Shown here: positions 8,411-17,232 of the stretch, in pieces
Position numbering within the stretch: the first letter of the stretch is position 1
Layout: every line of letters starts with the position of its first letter
NCBI GenBank assembly: GCA_014650415.1
Contig: BMUX01000016.1
Span: forward strand, 169,038 to 233,037
Source of the DNA: Streptomyces spiroverticillatus
GTDB taxonomy: Bacteria; Actinomycetota; Actinomycetes; Streptomycetales; Streptomycetaceae
Length of the DNA: 64,000 nucleotides
Direction of reading: 5' to 3'
Made by a program: the position numbers and the translations under genes
The notes under the pieces: model-generated
Database searches by the model: none
Told to the model about the DNA's origin: nothing
The model's input: only the letters and a program-made list of their open reading frames with translations

Positions 8411-9079
8411 ATGGGTGTGCTCGGTGATGCCTGGACCTGGCTGGTCACGGGCTCCAACTGGTCCGGCGAGGGCGGGATCTGGACCCGGCTGACGGAGCAT
8501 CTGTACGTCAGCGGGGTCGCGCTCGGCATCGCGTGCCTGATCGCGCTGCCGGTGGCCTTCCTGCTCGGGCACCTCGGCAAGGGGGGTGCGCTCGCGGTCA
8601 ACGTCTCCAACATCGGGCGGGCCGTGCCGGTGTTCGCGGTGCTGGCGATCTTCATGGTCTCGCCGCTGCGCTCCGCCGGGTACGTGCCGACGATCGTCGC
8701 GCTGGTGCTGTTCGCGGTGCCGCCGCTGCTGACCAACGCCTACGTGGGGATGCGGGAGGTGGACCGGGCCGTCGTCGAGGCCGCGCGCGGCATGGGCATG
8801 AGCGGCCCGCAGCTCTTCCTGCGGGTCGAACTGCCCCTCGCGTACCCCCTGGTGATGACCGGTCTGCGCTCGGCCGCCGTGCAGGTGGTGGCCACCGCCT
8901 CGATCGCCGCGATGGTCGGGCAGGGCGGGCTCGGGCGGATCATCACCGCCGGCTTCAACACGTACGACACCGCCCAGGTCGTGGCGGGGGCGGTGCTGGT
9001 GGCGCTGCTCGCGCTGGTGGTGGAGGGGGCGCTGGTGCTGCTCGGCCGGGTCTGCTCGCCGCTGCGGAAGTCGGCGTGA
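8411..9079 (+). CDS. osmoprotectant ABC transporter permease (second subunit)
   Basis: 222 residues with the same fold as the preceding permease. The EAA-type loop is VDRAVVEAARGMGMSGPQLFLRVELPLAYPLVMTGLR, and helices include LYVSGVALGIACLIALPVAFLLG and the terminal VALLALVVEGALVLLG. It lies between the first permease and the binding protein, in the opuC-like order. Likely pairs with the first permease as a heterodimer. Confidence 0.94.
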   Translation: MGVLGDAWTWLVTGSNWSGEGGIWTRLTEHLYVSGVALGIACLIALPVAFLLGHLGKGGALAVNVSNIGRAVPVFAVLAIFMVSPLRSAGYVPTIVALVLFAVPPLLTNAYVGMREVDRAVVEAARGMGMSGPQLFLRVELPLAYPLVMTGLRSAAVQVVATASIAAMVGQGGLGRIITAGFNTYDTAQVVAGAVLVALLALVVEGALVLLGRVCSPLRKSA

Positions 9080-9151
9080 GGTGGGTTTCGTAATGCTGTG
9101 TCCTCTCGTTCTGTTCCCGCACTTTGTGCATCTCACGGATGGTGAATCCTC

Positions 9152-10156
9152 ATGACCAAGACCTCACGCCTCGCGGGCGCGGTAGTCGGCCTGGTGGCCC
9201 TGACCGGTTCGCTCGCCGCGTGCGGCGGCGACAGCCTGGAGAAGGAGAAGCCGGGCGCGGGCGGGGCCTCCGCCGGTGCCGGTTCCGCATCCGGTTCCGG
9301 CGGCGGCAAGAAGGGCGAGCTCGTGGTGGGCGCCGCCGCCTTCACCGAGTCCAAGGTGCTGGCGGAGATGTACGCGCAGGTGCTCAAGGACGCCGGGTTC
9401 ACCACCTCGGTGACCGTCGTCAAGAACCGTGAGCTGTACGAACCCTCCCTGGTGAAGGGCGACATAGACGTCGTACCGGAATACGCGGCGACGCTCGCGG
9501 AATTCGTCAACGCCAAGTACCGCGGCCCCAAGGAGGCCGAGAAGAATCCGGTGGCCTCGCCCGATGTCGAGGCCACGGTCAAGGGGCTGAAGGAGCTGGC
9601 CGAGCCGGTCGGGATGATAGTCCTGCCGCACGGCGAGGCCGTCGACCAGAACGCCTTCGCGGTGACCAAGGAATTCGCCGAGAAGAACAAGCTCAAGACC
9701 CTTTCCGACCTCGGCAAGTCCAAGATCAAGGTCAAGATCGCGGCGGGCGACGAGTGCGCGATCCGGCCGTTCTGCGCTCCGGGTCTGAAGAAGAAGTACG
9801 GCATCGACGTCGCGGGAATCGACCCCAAGGGCGTCGGCACCCCGCAGGCCAAGCAGGCCGTGAAGGACGGTGAGGACCAGCTCGTCCTCACCACCACGAC
9901 CGACGCCACGATCGACAGCTTCGGCCTGGTCTTCCTGGAGGACGACAAGAAGCTCCAGAACGCCGACAACGTGCTGCCCGTGCTCAGTGCCAAGGGCGCG
10001 AGCGACCCGGCGATAGCCGAGGCGCTGAACAAGCTCACCAAGGTGCTCACCACGGCCGACCTCGGTGAACTGAACCGCAAGGTCGACATCGAGCGGGCCA
10101 AGGAGGCCGACGTGGCAAAGGCCTATTTGGAGTCGAAGGGGCTCCTCAAGAAGTAG
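9152..10156 (+). CDS. osmoprotectant ABC transporter substrate-binding lipoprotein
   Basis: 334 residues. A lipoprotein signal peptide (KTSRLAGAVVGLVALTGSLAACGG) has the lipobox LAAC at about residue 24, so the mature protein is tethered outside the membrane. The OpuAC-like domain starts at KKGELVVGAAAFTESKVLAEMYAQVL and includes YEPSLVKGDIDVVPEYAATLAEF and LVLTTTTDATIDSFGLVFLEDDK, typical of glycine betaine or choline binders. It lies 72 bases after the second permease and probably ends the operon. Confidence 0.94.
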   Translation: MTKTSRLAGAVVGLVALTGSLAACGGDSLEKEKPGAGGASAGAGSASGSGGGKKGELVVGAAAFTESKVLAEMYAQVLKDAGFTTSVTVVKNRELYEPSLVKGDIDVVPEYAATLAEFVNAKYRGPKEAEKNPVASPDVEATVKGLKELAEPVGMIVLPHGEAVDQNAFAVTKEFAEKNKLKTLSDLGKSKIKVKIAAGDECAIRPFCAPGLKKKYGIDVAGIDPKGVGTPQAKQAVKDGEDQLVLTTTTDATIDSFGLVFLEDDKKLQNADNVLPVLSAKGASDPAIAEALNKLTKVLTTADLGELNRKVDIERAKEADVAKAYLESKGLLKK

Positions 10157-10307
10157 CGGAAGAAGCATCAGGAGACGGCCGGAGGGGCGTCAAGAAGCGG
10201 CCGAAGTGGAATGTGGGGTACCGCTCGACGTGTTCACCGCGTAACGGGCGGGAACAGATTTACGGGTGGTACCCCATACGTGTCGCGCACACGGTAAATT
10301 TCAAGCC

Positions 10308-11450
10308 ATGCCACGTGGACGCCACCGCCATTCCCCACCCCTGCACAAACTGCTGCCGCCTTCGACGGTCGCGGGCGCCTCGCTCGTGATCGCCGGTGGG
10401 GCCTGGTTCGTGGCGGAACCTCTGGTGCTGCGGATCCTGGTCGCCGCAGCCGCAGCGGCGGCCGTCACCGGGGCCGCCCTCATGCGCAGTTGGGACCGCA
10501 CGGCCGGCCGCAAGGTCGCCGAGCTGAACCGCGCCCGCGAGGCCGACGTATGGAAGGCCGAGGAGCGGGTCGCCGATCTGGAGGGCGACCTGGAGGAATC
10601 CCGCGCCCTGCGCATCCGGCTGGAGAACAAACTGCGCGCCAAGCGCATCGAGCTGGCCGGGCTGCGCAACGAGCACGCCGCGCTGCTGCGCCGGTACGCG
10701 ACCGCCGAGACCGAGCGGGCCACCGCGCTGGAGCGCCGCCGTCTGCTGGAGCTGGAGGCGGCGTCCACCGCGCCCAAGGAGCTGACCGCCGCCGCCTCCA
10801 CGCCGACCCCGGCCGCCTATGCGCGGGCGGCTGCGGCGCTGGAGAAGCTGGCGTCGGGTGCGGGGCGCGAGGTGGAGGTGCGGGCCGTGGCCCAGGCGCC
10901 GGCGCGGGTGGAGGAGAAGCCGCAGGACGAGACCCCGGCGGCCGAAGAGGCCCAGGGGCGCACGGGGGCCACGGGGCCCACGGGCTCCACGGGCGTGGAG
11001 GCGCTGGCTCCGGTTCCGGCGCCGACCCCGGCGAGTGCGGCGAAGCCGCCCGTACGGACGCCCCAGGTGCCCCAGGTGCCCCAGGCACAGCAGACCCCCC
11101 AGGCCCGTCAGACCCCCCAGGCCCCCGTCCCGACCCGCGAACTGCGGGAGCACATGCGCCCGTCCGCCGCGCTCGCCCCGTACGCACCCCAGAACCTGCC
11201 CGCCGTCCGCAAGCAGGGCGGATTCGACTTCTTCGGCACGGGCAAGGGAGCCGGCACCCCGGCCGAGCGGGCCGTGCAGGAGGCCGACCGTTCCGACCTG
11301 GCCGATGTCGTCGGCGAGGAGGCGCTCGCCGAGCACCGCAGCGCCCGGGGCGTCGACGGGGACGCGGTCGGCGAGGTCATCGACCTCACCGCGCACGACG
11401 AGACGGAGCAGCTGGACGTGGTGGGGCTCAGGAGCGTCGCCGGGTCCTGA
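10308..11450 (+). CDS. membrane protein with coiled coil and Pro/Ala-rich tail, function unknown
   Basis: 380 residues of unknown function. A short basic head (MPRGRHRHSPPLHKLLPP) is followed by two adjacent hydrophobic segments (VAGASLVIAGGAWFVAEPLV and LRILVAAAAAAAVTGAALM). Then comes a charged coiled coil from about residue 65 to 150 (KVAELNRAREADVWKAEERVADLEGDLEE and so on). The rest is low-complexity Pro/Ala/Gln with VPQVPQAQQTPQARQTPQAP repeats, ending in an acidic HDETEQLDVV segment. The ATG at 10308 is chosen because the two membrane segments directly follow. The layout suggests a membrane-tethered scaffold, perhaps for cell division or polar growth, but nothing proves it. Confidence 0.75.
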   Translation: MPRGRHRHSPPLHKLLPPSTVAGASLVIAGGAWFVAEPLVLRILVAAAAAAAVTGAALMRSWDRTAGRKVAELNRAREADVWKAEERVADLEGDLEESRALRIRLENKLRAKRIELAGLRNEHAALLRRYATAETERATALERRRLLELEAASTAPKELTAAASTPTPAAYARAAAALEKLASGAGREVEVRAVAQAPARVEEKPQDETPAAEEAQGRTGATGPTGSTGVEALAPVPAPTPASAAKPPVRTPQVPQVPQAQQTPQARQTPQAPVPTRELREHMRPSAALAPYAPQNLPAVRKQGGFDFFGTGKGAGTPAERAVQEADRSDLADVVGEEALAEHRSARGVDGDAVGEVIDLTAHDETEQLDVVGLRSVAGS

Positions 11451-11496
11451 AACCCCGTACAGCAACCCCCGTACACCAACCCCCGTACGGCATGCC

Positions 11497-12657
11497 CTAC
11501 TTGTCGATGTCGCCGACGACGAAGAACAGCGACCCGAGGATTGCGACCATGTCGGCGACCAGCGTGCCGGGCAGCAGCTCGGTCAGCGCCTGGATGTTGT
11601 TGAAGGACGCCGACCGCAGCTTGAGGCGGTACGGCGTCTTCTCGCCCTTGGACACCAGGTAGTAGCCGTTGATGCCGAGGGGGTTCTCGGTCCAGGCGTA
11701 CGTGTGGCCCTCGGGGGCCTTGAGGACCTTCGGCAGGCGCTGGTTGATCGGGCCCGGCGGCAGGTCGGCGATCCGGGTCAGGCAGGCGTCGGCCAGGTCG
11801 AGGGCGTTGTGGGTCTGTTCGAGGAGGCACTCGAAGCGGGCCAGGCAGTCGCCCTCGGTGCGGGTGACGACCTTCAGGGTGTCCTGGAGGTCCCCGTACG
11901 CGAGGTACGGCTCGTCGCGGCGCAGGTCGAAGTCGACACCGGAGGCACGGGCGATCGGCCCGGAGACGCCGTACGCGTGGACGGCCTCGGCTGACAGGAC
12001 GCCGACGTTCCGGGTGCGGCCGCGGAAGATCTCGTTGCCGAGGACCAGGTCGTCGTAGATGTTCATCCGGGAGCGGACCGAGGCGACGGCGTCGCGCACC
12101 CGGCCCAGCCAGCCCGCCGGGAGGTCCTCCTTGAGGCCGCCGACGCGGTTGAACATGTAGTGCATGCGCCCGCCCGAGACCTCCTCCATCACGTGCTGGA
12201 GTTCCTCGCGCTCGCGGAAGGCGTGGAAGACCGGGGTGATGCCGCCGAGTTCGAGGGGGTACGAGCCCAGGAACATCAGGTGGTTGAGGACCCGGTTCAG
12301 CTCGGCGAGCAGGGTGCGGGTCCACACCGCGCGCTCGGGGACCTCCATGCCGAGCATGCGCTCCACGGCCATGACGACGCCGAGCTCGTTGGAGAACGCG
12401 GAGAGCCAGTCGTGGCGGTTGGCCAGCATGACGATCTGGCGGTAGTCGCGGGCCTCGAAGAGCTTCTCCGCGCCGCGGTGCATGTAGCCGATGACCGGCT
12501 CGGCGTGCTGGATGCGTTCGCCGTCGAGGACGAGCTTGAGGCGCAGGACGCCGTGGGTGGAGGGGTGCTGGGGGCCGATGTTCAGCACCATGTCGGTGGA
12601 TTCGGCGGCACCGCCGATGCCGACGGTGGTCGTCTGCGGGGGCGTCTGCGGTGTCAT
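11497..12657 (-). CDS. nuoD: NADH-quinone oxidoreductase subunit D, isolated copy
   Basis: 386 residues, full length for NuoD (49-kDa subunit of complex I). Conserved: NIGPQHPSTHGVLRL near residue 26, IGYMHRGAEKL with Arg61, DRHDW-like ANRHDWLSAFSNE, LNRVLNHLMFLG, and the C-terminal LGSLFFVVGDIDK. It lies alone, without other nuo genes, downstream of a MidA-type methyltransferase on the same strand. In mitochondria the MidA homologue NDUFAF7 dimethylates an arginine of the NuoD homologue. Streptomyces genomes usually also hold a complete nuo operon elsewhere, so this is likely a second copy. An 824-residue frame runs on upstream but is not supported. Confidence 0.93.
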   Translation of the reverse strand: MTPQTPPQTTTVGIGGAAESTDMVLNIGPQHPSTHGVLRLKLVLDGERIQHAEPVIGYMHRGAEKLFEARDYRQIVMLANRHDWLSAFSNELGVVMAVERMLGMEVPERAVWTRTLLAELNRVLNHLMFLGSYPLELGGITPVFHAFREREELQHVMEEVSGGRMHYMFNRVGGLKEDLPAGWLGRVRDAVASVRSRMNIYDDLVLGNEIFRGRTRNVGVLSAEAVHAYGVSGPIARASGVDFDLRRDEPYLAYGDLQDTLKVVTRTEGDCLARFECLLEQTHNALDLADACLTRIADLPPGPINQRLPKVLKAPEGHTYAWTENPLGINGYYLVSKGEKTPYRLKLRSASFNNIQALTELLPGTLVADMVAILGSLFFVVGDIDK

Positions 12658-12699
12658 GGGGGTCAGTATCTCTCGCCTGCGGGGCGGGTGGGGGTGCGG

Positions 12700-12782
12700 T
12701 GCCTGTGCCTGTGCCTGTGCCCGTGCCCGTGCCGGGGGTGTTCGGCGTGGGACCTGGTTCCGTGCCGGGGGTGTTCGGCGTG
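12700..12782. repeat. short tandem and direct repeats between midA-like gene and nuoD
   Basis: Six hexamers (three TGCCTG, two TGCCCG, one TGCCGG; 12700-12735) run straight into two copies of a 21-base repeat starting GTGCCGGGGGTG (12729-12749 and 12762-12782). The 281 bases between the two genes hold no other gene. Confidence 0.8.
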
Positions 12783-12854
12783 CGGCCCGGTTTCGGGTCG
12801 TACCCGGTACGGCGGGCGCCTGCGGCGGGCTTTCTCCCCGCCCCGCCCCTTCCC

Positions 12855-12930
12855 GTAAGCGCTCGCCGCACGGCTGGGTGGGGGGGCCGGTGTTTTGCGC
12901 AGTTCCCCGCGCCCCTGGAAGCGCCCCTAA
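12855..12930 (+). repeat. dispersed GC-rich intergenic repeat, degenerate copy
   Basis: Contains the shared end segment GCGCAGTTCCCCGCGCCCCT (12897-12916), found also near 49300 and 59381 and inverted near 57953. The 5' half is diverged. It lies just after the MidA-type gene. Confidence 0.65.
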
Positions 12931-12938
12931 CAGCGGCC

Positions 12939-13964
12939 CTAACAGCGGCCCACCCTCTGCTCCAGCCACCCGAAGTCGCCCAGGCCGCCCCGGGCCAGCA
13001 GTTCTCCGGCGCTGCTCGCTGCCGAGAGGGCCCGGACGTACGCCGCCGGATCCGTCGACGCCAGCGTCAGCGGGGGACGGGCCCCCGTCACTCCGAGCCG
13101 GGTCAGCGCCTCCCGCTGTGTGAGGAGCTCCGTGTGCGCCGCGCCGGGGACGGCCGCCGCGCACGCGTCCAGCGCCACATGCGCCGTCACGTCGCACGAC
13201 CCGTCCGGAACCGGCCGCACCTCCTGGCCCCCGGCGAATCCGCTCAGCGTGCCGAACGGCGGCCGGGCGTCGAGCGAGTGCGCGTAGTCCACCGCCACCG
13301 CCAGGCCCTCCGCCAGCGTGCCCACCGCCGCCGCCCAGGCCTCGTCCCTCGGGCGTCCGATCTCCGCCCGGTGACCGGGCTGTCCGGCCAGCGGCCACCA
13401 CCGTTCCAGCCATCGCGCGTCCTCGCCCGCGACCGGCGTCCCCAGGCGTTCGGCGCCGTCGTCGGTGCGCACCTCGACGTACCGGGGGACACCCGCCGGG
13501 TCCGCCTCCGCGACGTCCGCGGGGACGTTGTCCAGCCACTCGTTGGAGAAGACCAGACCCCGCACCCCCCGGGGCGGCTCCGCGCACCACTCGATGCGGT
13601 GGTCGAGCCCGGGCGGGCGGGGCGCCTTCTCGACACCGTACGGGTGTACTTCGACGTCCGGAGGGAGCGCCGCCAGCACCCCCGTCAGCAGCTCCCCGCG
13701 ACCGGCGCCGATGTCGACCAGGTCGATGCGGGCGAGACGGCGCGGGCCGCCCAGCTCCTCGTACGTCCGCAGCAGGAGCCGTGCGACGGCCTGAGCGAAG
13801 AGCGGCGAGGCGTGCACCGACGTACGGAAATGGCCCGCCGGGCCCTCGGGGCGCAGGTAGAAGCCGCCGGGACCGTACAGCGCGCGCTCGGTCGCCGTAC
13901 GCCAGCCGTGCCACTCGGCGGCGTCCGCGCCGCCCTGCCTGGAAGGTGAAGAACCGTCTCTCAC
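12939..13964 (-). CDS. SAM-dependent methyltransferase, MidA/NDUFAF7 (COG1565) family
   Basis: 341 residues. Family hallmarks in order: GPGGFY near residue 32, HFRTSVHASPLFAQAVARLL, the SAM-binding loop DLVDIGAGRGELL, FSNEWLDNVP (family SNE-LD motif), a VAVDYAHSL strand, then GTLSGF and CDVTAHVAL. MidA proteins methylate the NuoD/NDUFS2 subunit in eukaryotes, and the next gene on the same strand is nuoD. The GTG start follows AGGGGAGA at a good distance; the longer open frame would collide with the divergent kinase gene. Assignment to COG1565 rests on motif order, not on a search. Confidence 0.82.
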   Translation of the reverse strand: MRDGSSPSRQGGADAAEWHGWRTATERALYGPGGFYLRPEGPAGHFRTSVHASPLFAQAVARLLLRTYEELGGPRRLARIDLVDIGAGRGELLTGVLAALPPDVEVHPYGVEKAPRPPGLDHRIEWCAEPPRGVRGLVFSNEWLDNVPADVAEADPAGVPRYVEVRTDDGAERLGTPVAGEDARWLERWWPLAGQPGHRAEIGRPRDEAWAAAVGTLAEGLAVAVDYAHSLDARPPFGTLSGFAGGQEVRPVPDGSCDVTAHVALDACAAAVPGAAHTELLTQREALTRLGVTGARPPLTLASTDPAAYVRALSAASSAGELLARGGLGDFGWLEQRVGRC

Positions 13965-14069
13965 CCGGCAAGTCTCCCCTGCGTCTCCACCTTGGGGAGT
14001 AGGGGCCGCACTCTCGGATCGCTCCTCCGGTTGACCCTTCGACCTCTGCTGTTTCCCTACGCTGGACAT

Positions 14070-15263
14070 GTGCAGCGCCTCTACGACTTCATCCGCAGAC
14101 ACCCGACGAGCGTCGACAGCTTCTGGGCTGTGATTCTCTTCGGGATGTCCGCGTTGTCGGAGGGCACGGCCTGGGACGGGCACAGCGTCTCGCTGGGCCT
14201 GCTCAGCGTGCTGGTGATGTGTCTGGTGCTGGCACTGCGCCGGCGCTTCCCGGAGCGGATGCTGCTGCTCGCCGTCGCGTGCGGGCTGGGACAGGTGGCG
14301 CTGGGCATCGAGCCGCACCTGGCGAACTTCGCCATGTTCATCATCGTCTACACCGTGGCCGCCAACGGGGCCCGCTGGGCCTCCCGGCTGGCGCTCGGCG
14401 GCTCCCTGCTGGCGGCGACGATCTCGCAGCTCCGTTGGCCGGTGGACAAGGGCGACGCGGTCGCACCCATCGCGTACGCGGTCTTCCTGACCATCCCCTT
14501 CCTCCTCGCCTGGGTGCTCGGCGACTCGCTGCGCACCCGGCGCGCCTACTTCGCGCAGCTGGAGGAGCGGGCGTCACGGCTGGAGCGGGAGCGCGAGGCG
14601 CAGGCCAAGGTCGCCGTCGCCGCCGAACGCGCCCGTATCGCCCGCGAACTGCACGACGTCGTCGCGCACAACGTGTCCGTGATGATCGTCCAGGCCGACG
14701 GTGCCGCGTACGTCATGGACTCCTCGCCCGACCAGGCCAAGCAGGCGCTGGAGACGATCTCCACGACCGGGCGTCAGGCGCTCGCCGAGATGCGCCGGCT
14801 GCTGGGCGTGCTGCGCAGCGGGGAGGCGCCGGAGAGCGGCGAGTACGTGCCGCAGCCCGACGTCCAGCAGATCGAGGACCTGATCGAGCAGGTACGGACG
14901 GCCGGGCTCACCGTCGACTTCCGCGTCGAGGGCACCGCCCGCCCGCTGCCCAGCGGCGTCGAGCTGACGGCGTACCGGATCGTGCAGGAGGCCCTCACCA
15001 ACACCCGCAAGCACGGCGGCCCCGACGCCGGTGCGAGCGTGCGGCTGGTGTACTTCGACGACGGGCTCGGCCTGCTCGTCGAGGACGACGGCCGGGGCGC
15101 CGCGCACGAGCTGTACGAGGACGGCGGCGCGGACGGCCAGGGCCACGGGCTGATCGGCATGCGCGAGCGGGTCGGTATGGTCGGCGGCACGCTGGACGCG
15201 GGCCCGCGTCCTGGCGGAGGCTTCCGGATCAGCGCGCTGCTGCCGCTCAAGCCCGCACACTGA
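14070..15263 (+). CDS. sensor histidine kinase (NarL/DesK-type, HisKA_3)
   Basis: 397 residues. The N-terminal 150 residues contain about five hydrophobic helices and little outside the membrane. A linker coiled coil (AYFAQLEERASRLERER) leads to the dimerisation helix RARIARELHDVVAHNVSVM, where the His of RELHD is phosphorylated. The ATPase has ELTAYRIVQEALTNTRKHGG (N box), VEDDGRG, and GLIGMRERVGMVGG. It pairs with the response regulator 24 bases downstream. No Shine-Dalgarno site precedes the GTG; TACGCT lies six bases before it, suggesting a leaderless transcript. The signal is unknown. Confidence 0.94.
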   Translation: MQRLYDFIRRHPTSVDSFWAVILFGMSALSEGTAWDGHSVSLGLLSVLVMCLVLALRRRFPERMLLLAVACGLGQVALGIEPHLANFAMFIIVYTVAANGARWASRLALGGSLLAATISQLRWPVDKGDAVAPIAYAVFLTIPFLLAWVLGDSLRTRRAYFAQLEERASRLEREREAQAKVAVAAERARIARELHDVVAHNVSVMIVQADGAAYVMDSSPDQAKQALETISTTGRQALAEMRRLLGVLRSGEAPESGEYVPQPDVQQIEDLIEQVRTAGLTVDFRVEGTARPLPSGVELTAYRIVQEALTNTRKHGGPDAGASVRLVYFDDGLGLLVEDDGRGAAHELYEDGGADGQGHGLIGMRERVGMVGGTLDAGPRPGGGFRISALLPLKPAH

Positions 15264-15287
15264 CACCCCTCTGGAAGGTCTCCTCTT

Positions 15288-15971
15288 ATGCCGCCGATCC
15301 GCGTGATGCTCGTCGACGACCAGATGCTGCTGCGCACCGGATTCCGCATGGTGCTGGCCGCCCAGCCCGACATGGAGGTCGTCGCCGAGGCGGGCGACGG
15401 GCAGGAGGCGCTGGACGTCCTGCGCACCACCGCCGTGGACGTCGTCCTGATGGACGTGCGCATGCCGAGGCTGGACGGGGTGGAGGCGACCCGGCGGATC
15501 TGCGCGCAGGAGGATGCGCCGCGGGTGCTCATCCTGACCACCTTCGACCTGGACGAGTACGCCTTCTCCGGGCTCCAGGCGGGGGCCAGCGGCTTCATGC
15601 TCAAGGACGTGCCCCCGGCCGAACTGCTGGCCGCGATCCGCTCCGTGCACAGTGGCGACGCGGTCGTCGCGCCGTCCACCACCCGGCGTCTGCTGGACCG
15701 CTTCTCGCCGATGCTGCCGAGCACCGGCAAGGAGCCGCAGCACAAGGAGATCGAGAAGCTCACCGACCGCGAGCGCGAGGTGATGCTGCTCGTCGCGCAG
15801 GGCCTGTCGAACGGCGAGATCGCCGCCCGCCTCGTCCTCTCCGAGGCCACCGTGAAGACCCACGTGGGCCGCATCCTGACCAAGCTGGGGCTGCGCGACC
15901 GGGTGCAGGTGGTCGTGCTGGCGTACGAGACGGGTCTGGTCCGGGCCGGGGGCTCGCCCGGCATCGCCTAG
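15288..15971 (+). CDS. LuxR/NarL-family response regulator
   Basis: 227 residues. The receiver domain has the acidic pair DD near residue 11, phospho-acceptor Asp in VVLMDVRMPRLDG, conserved Thr in LILTTFD and Lys in GFMLKD. The C-terminal LuxR helix-turn-helix is LTDREREVMLLVAQGLSNGEIAARLVLSEATVKTHVGRILTKLGLRDRVQ. It is the cognate partner of the upstream kinase. Targets cannot be read from the sequence. Confidence 0.95.
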   Translation: MPPIRVMLVDDQMLLRTGFRMVLAAQPDMEVVAEAGDGQEALDVLRTTAVDVVLMDVRMPRLDGVEATRRICAQEDAPRVLILTTFDLDEYAFSGLQAGASGFMLKDVPPAELLAAIRSVHSGDAVVAPSTTRRLLDRFSPMLPSTGKEPQHKEIEKLTDREREVMLLVAQGLSNGEIAARLVLSEATVKTHVGRILTKLGLRDRVQVVVLAYETGLVRAGGSPGIA

Positions 15972-15981
15972 CGCGCGCCGC

Positions 15982-17100
15982 CTACCGCAGCACCCCCTCC
16001 AGGAAGTCGCTGCCGAGGCGGGCCACCACCGTGGTGTCCAGGTGGTGCAGGACGTACCGGCCGCGGCGGCGGGTGGTGAGCAGGCCGGCCTTCTTCAGGA
16101 CGCCCAGGTGCCGCGACACCTCGGGAGCGGTGATCCCGAGCGTGTCCGCCAGCTCGCCCGTCGTGTACGGAGTCCGGGCCAGGAACCGGCACAGCCGCAT
16201 CCGCATCGGGTGGGCCAGCGCCTCCAGCCGCTGCTGCAACAGCTGTACGGAAGCGGGCGAGGGCAGCTCGGGGGCGCCCACCGGGTAGTGGATCACCGGC
16301 CGCCAGCCGGGGGCGTGCAGCACCAGCAGGTGCGGCCAGCCGAAGCTGCTCGGCATGACGGTCAGACCCGCGCCGACCTCCGGGTCCACCGCGGTGGTGT
16401 GGCCCTCGGCGAGCTTGTCGGCCCGTATGCGGTGGGCGCTCTCGTCCAGGGTGAGCGCGGGAGACACCGCGTGCAGCGCCTCGGCCAGGCCCCGGCGCTG
16501 GAGCAGGTCGTGCTTGTGCCGGGCGTCGGCGGCGAGCTGGACCCGGACCCGGTTCCAGGTGTCGGCGAAGAAGGCTTCGTTGCAGTCCTCGAACAGCCGC
16601 CGCAGCCAGACGCGGACGCAGCCGGGGTCGGAGAGCAGTCGCTCGGTGAAGTCCAGCTGCTTGGGGCCGCGGGCCGCCGCCAGGTCCAGCGAGCGGCCGC
16701 GCAGCGACGCGTCCGTCAGCGGCGAGGGGCCGCCCAGCGCGTACATGCTGGAGCAGGTGAACTCCAGGGCCGCCGACACGAACGCCTCGTCGTCCAGCCG
16801 GTCCAGGAGGTCCAGGTCCTCGGCGAGCGTCGCACCGGGCCTGCCCGGCCCGCCCTTGACGCCCGCGAAGGGCTGGAACACGTCCGAGAACGTCGTGCGC
16901 CACAGGAAGTCGGCCTCGGTGAGCCGGTCTGCCAGGTCCGGCTTGAGCGCGGAGGCGGTCGCCGTCGCCCAGCCGTGCAGGCCCGGGTGGTGGCCCGGCT
17001 CGGACAGGGCGTGCAGCGCCATGCCCAGCTCGCCCAGCGGCGAGATCGCGAAGTCGATCCGCTCGGGCGGGAGACCGGTGATGTCCACGGAGACGCTCAT
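15982..17100 (-). CDS. ArsR-type winged-helix regulator with large N-terminal domain (DUF5937-like)
   Basis: 372 residues. The C-terminal 100 residues are an ArsR-type helix-turn-helix (LAHPMRMRLCRFLARTPYTTGELADTLGITAPEVSRHLGVLKKAGLLTTRRRGRYVLHHLD). The N-terminal 270 residues match the actinobacterial group annotated DUF5937, with no metal site that I can see. MSVSVDI is taken as start; a GTG 15 bases upstream is in frame and possible. A strong palindrome lies directly upstream, so autoregulation is likely. It is divergent from a 93-residue unknown. Confidence 0.85.
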   Translation of the reverse strand: MSVSVDITGLPPERIDFAISPLGELGMALHALSEPGHHPGLHGWATATASALKPDLADRLTEADFLWRTTFSDVFQPFAGVKGGPGRPGATLAEDLDLLDRLDDEAFVSAALEFTCSSMYALGGPSPLTDASLRGRSLDLAAARGPKQLDFTERLLSDPGCVRVWLRRLFEDCNEAFFADTWNRVRVQLAADARHKHDLLQRRGLAEALHAVSPALTLDESAHRIRADKLAEGHTTAVDPEVGAGLTVMPSSFGWPHLLVLHAPGWRPVIHYPVGAPELPSPASVQLLQQRLEALAHPMRMRLCRFLARTPYTTGELADTLGITAPEVSRHLGVLKKAGLLTTRRRGRYVLHHLDTTVVARLGSDFLEGVLR

Positions 17101-17138
17101 GGCCCCATGGTGCACGCCCCCACTGACAATCGGTCCTT

Positions 17139-17161
17139 CGATTGACGGCGGCCGTCAATCG
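17139..17161. promoter_or_regulatory. palindromic operator upstream of the ArsR-type gene
   Basis: Perfect 10-bp arms (CGATTGACGG and CCGTCAATCG) flank a three-base centre. A further half-site (CCGTCAATCGG) lies near 17188-17198. Position between the divergent genes at 17100 and 17233 suggests the ArsR-type protein binds here. Confidence 0.75.
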
Positions 17162-17232
17162 ACGGCGATCCAATTGGCGGGTCCCGTCAATCGGTTGTGC
17201 GCGGCGGCGGGGACCGGCGCAGCGTGAGGGAC

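Noticed and set aside
10210..10275. Inverted repeat TGGGGTACC / GGTACCCCA
   Set aside because: Nine-base arms 45 bases apart; too far for a simple operator and no context to assign it.
11497..13971. 824-codon frame as one long protein
   Set aside because: Only the last 386 codons are NuoD. The upstream part reads across another gene (MidA-type) in a wrong frame and is Arg/Gly-rich shadow.
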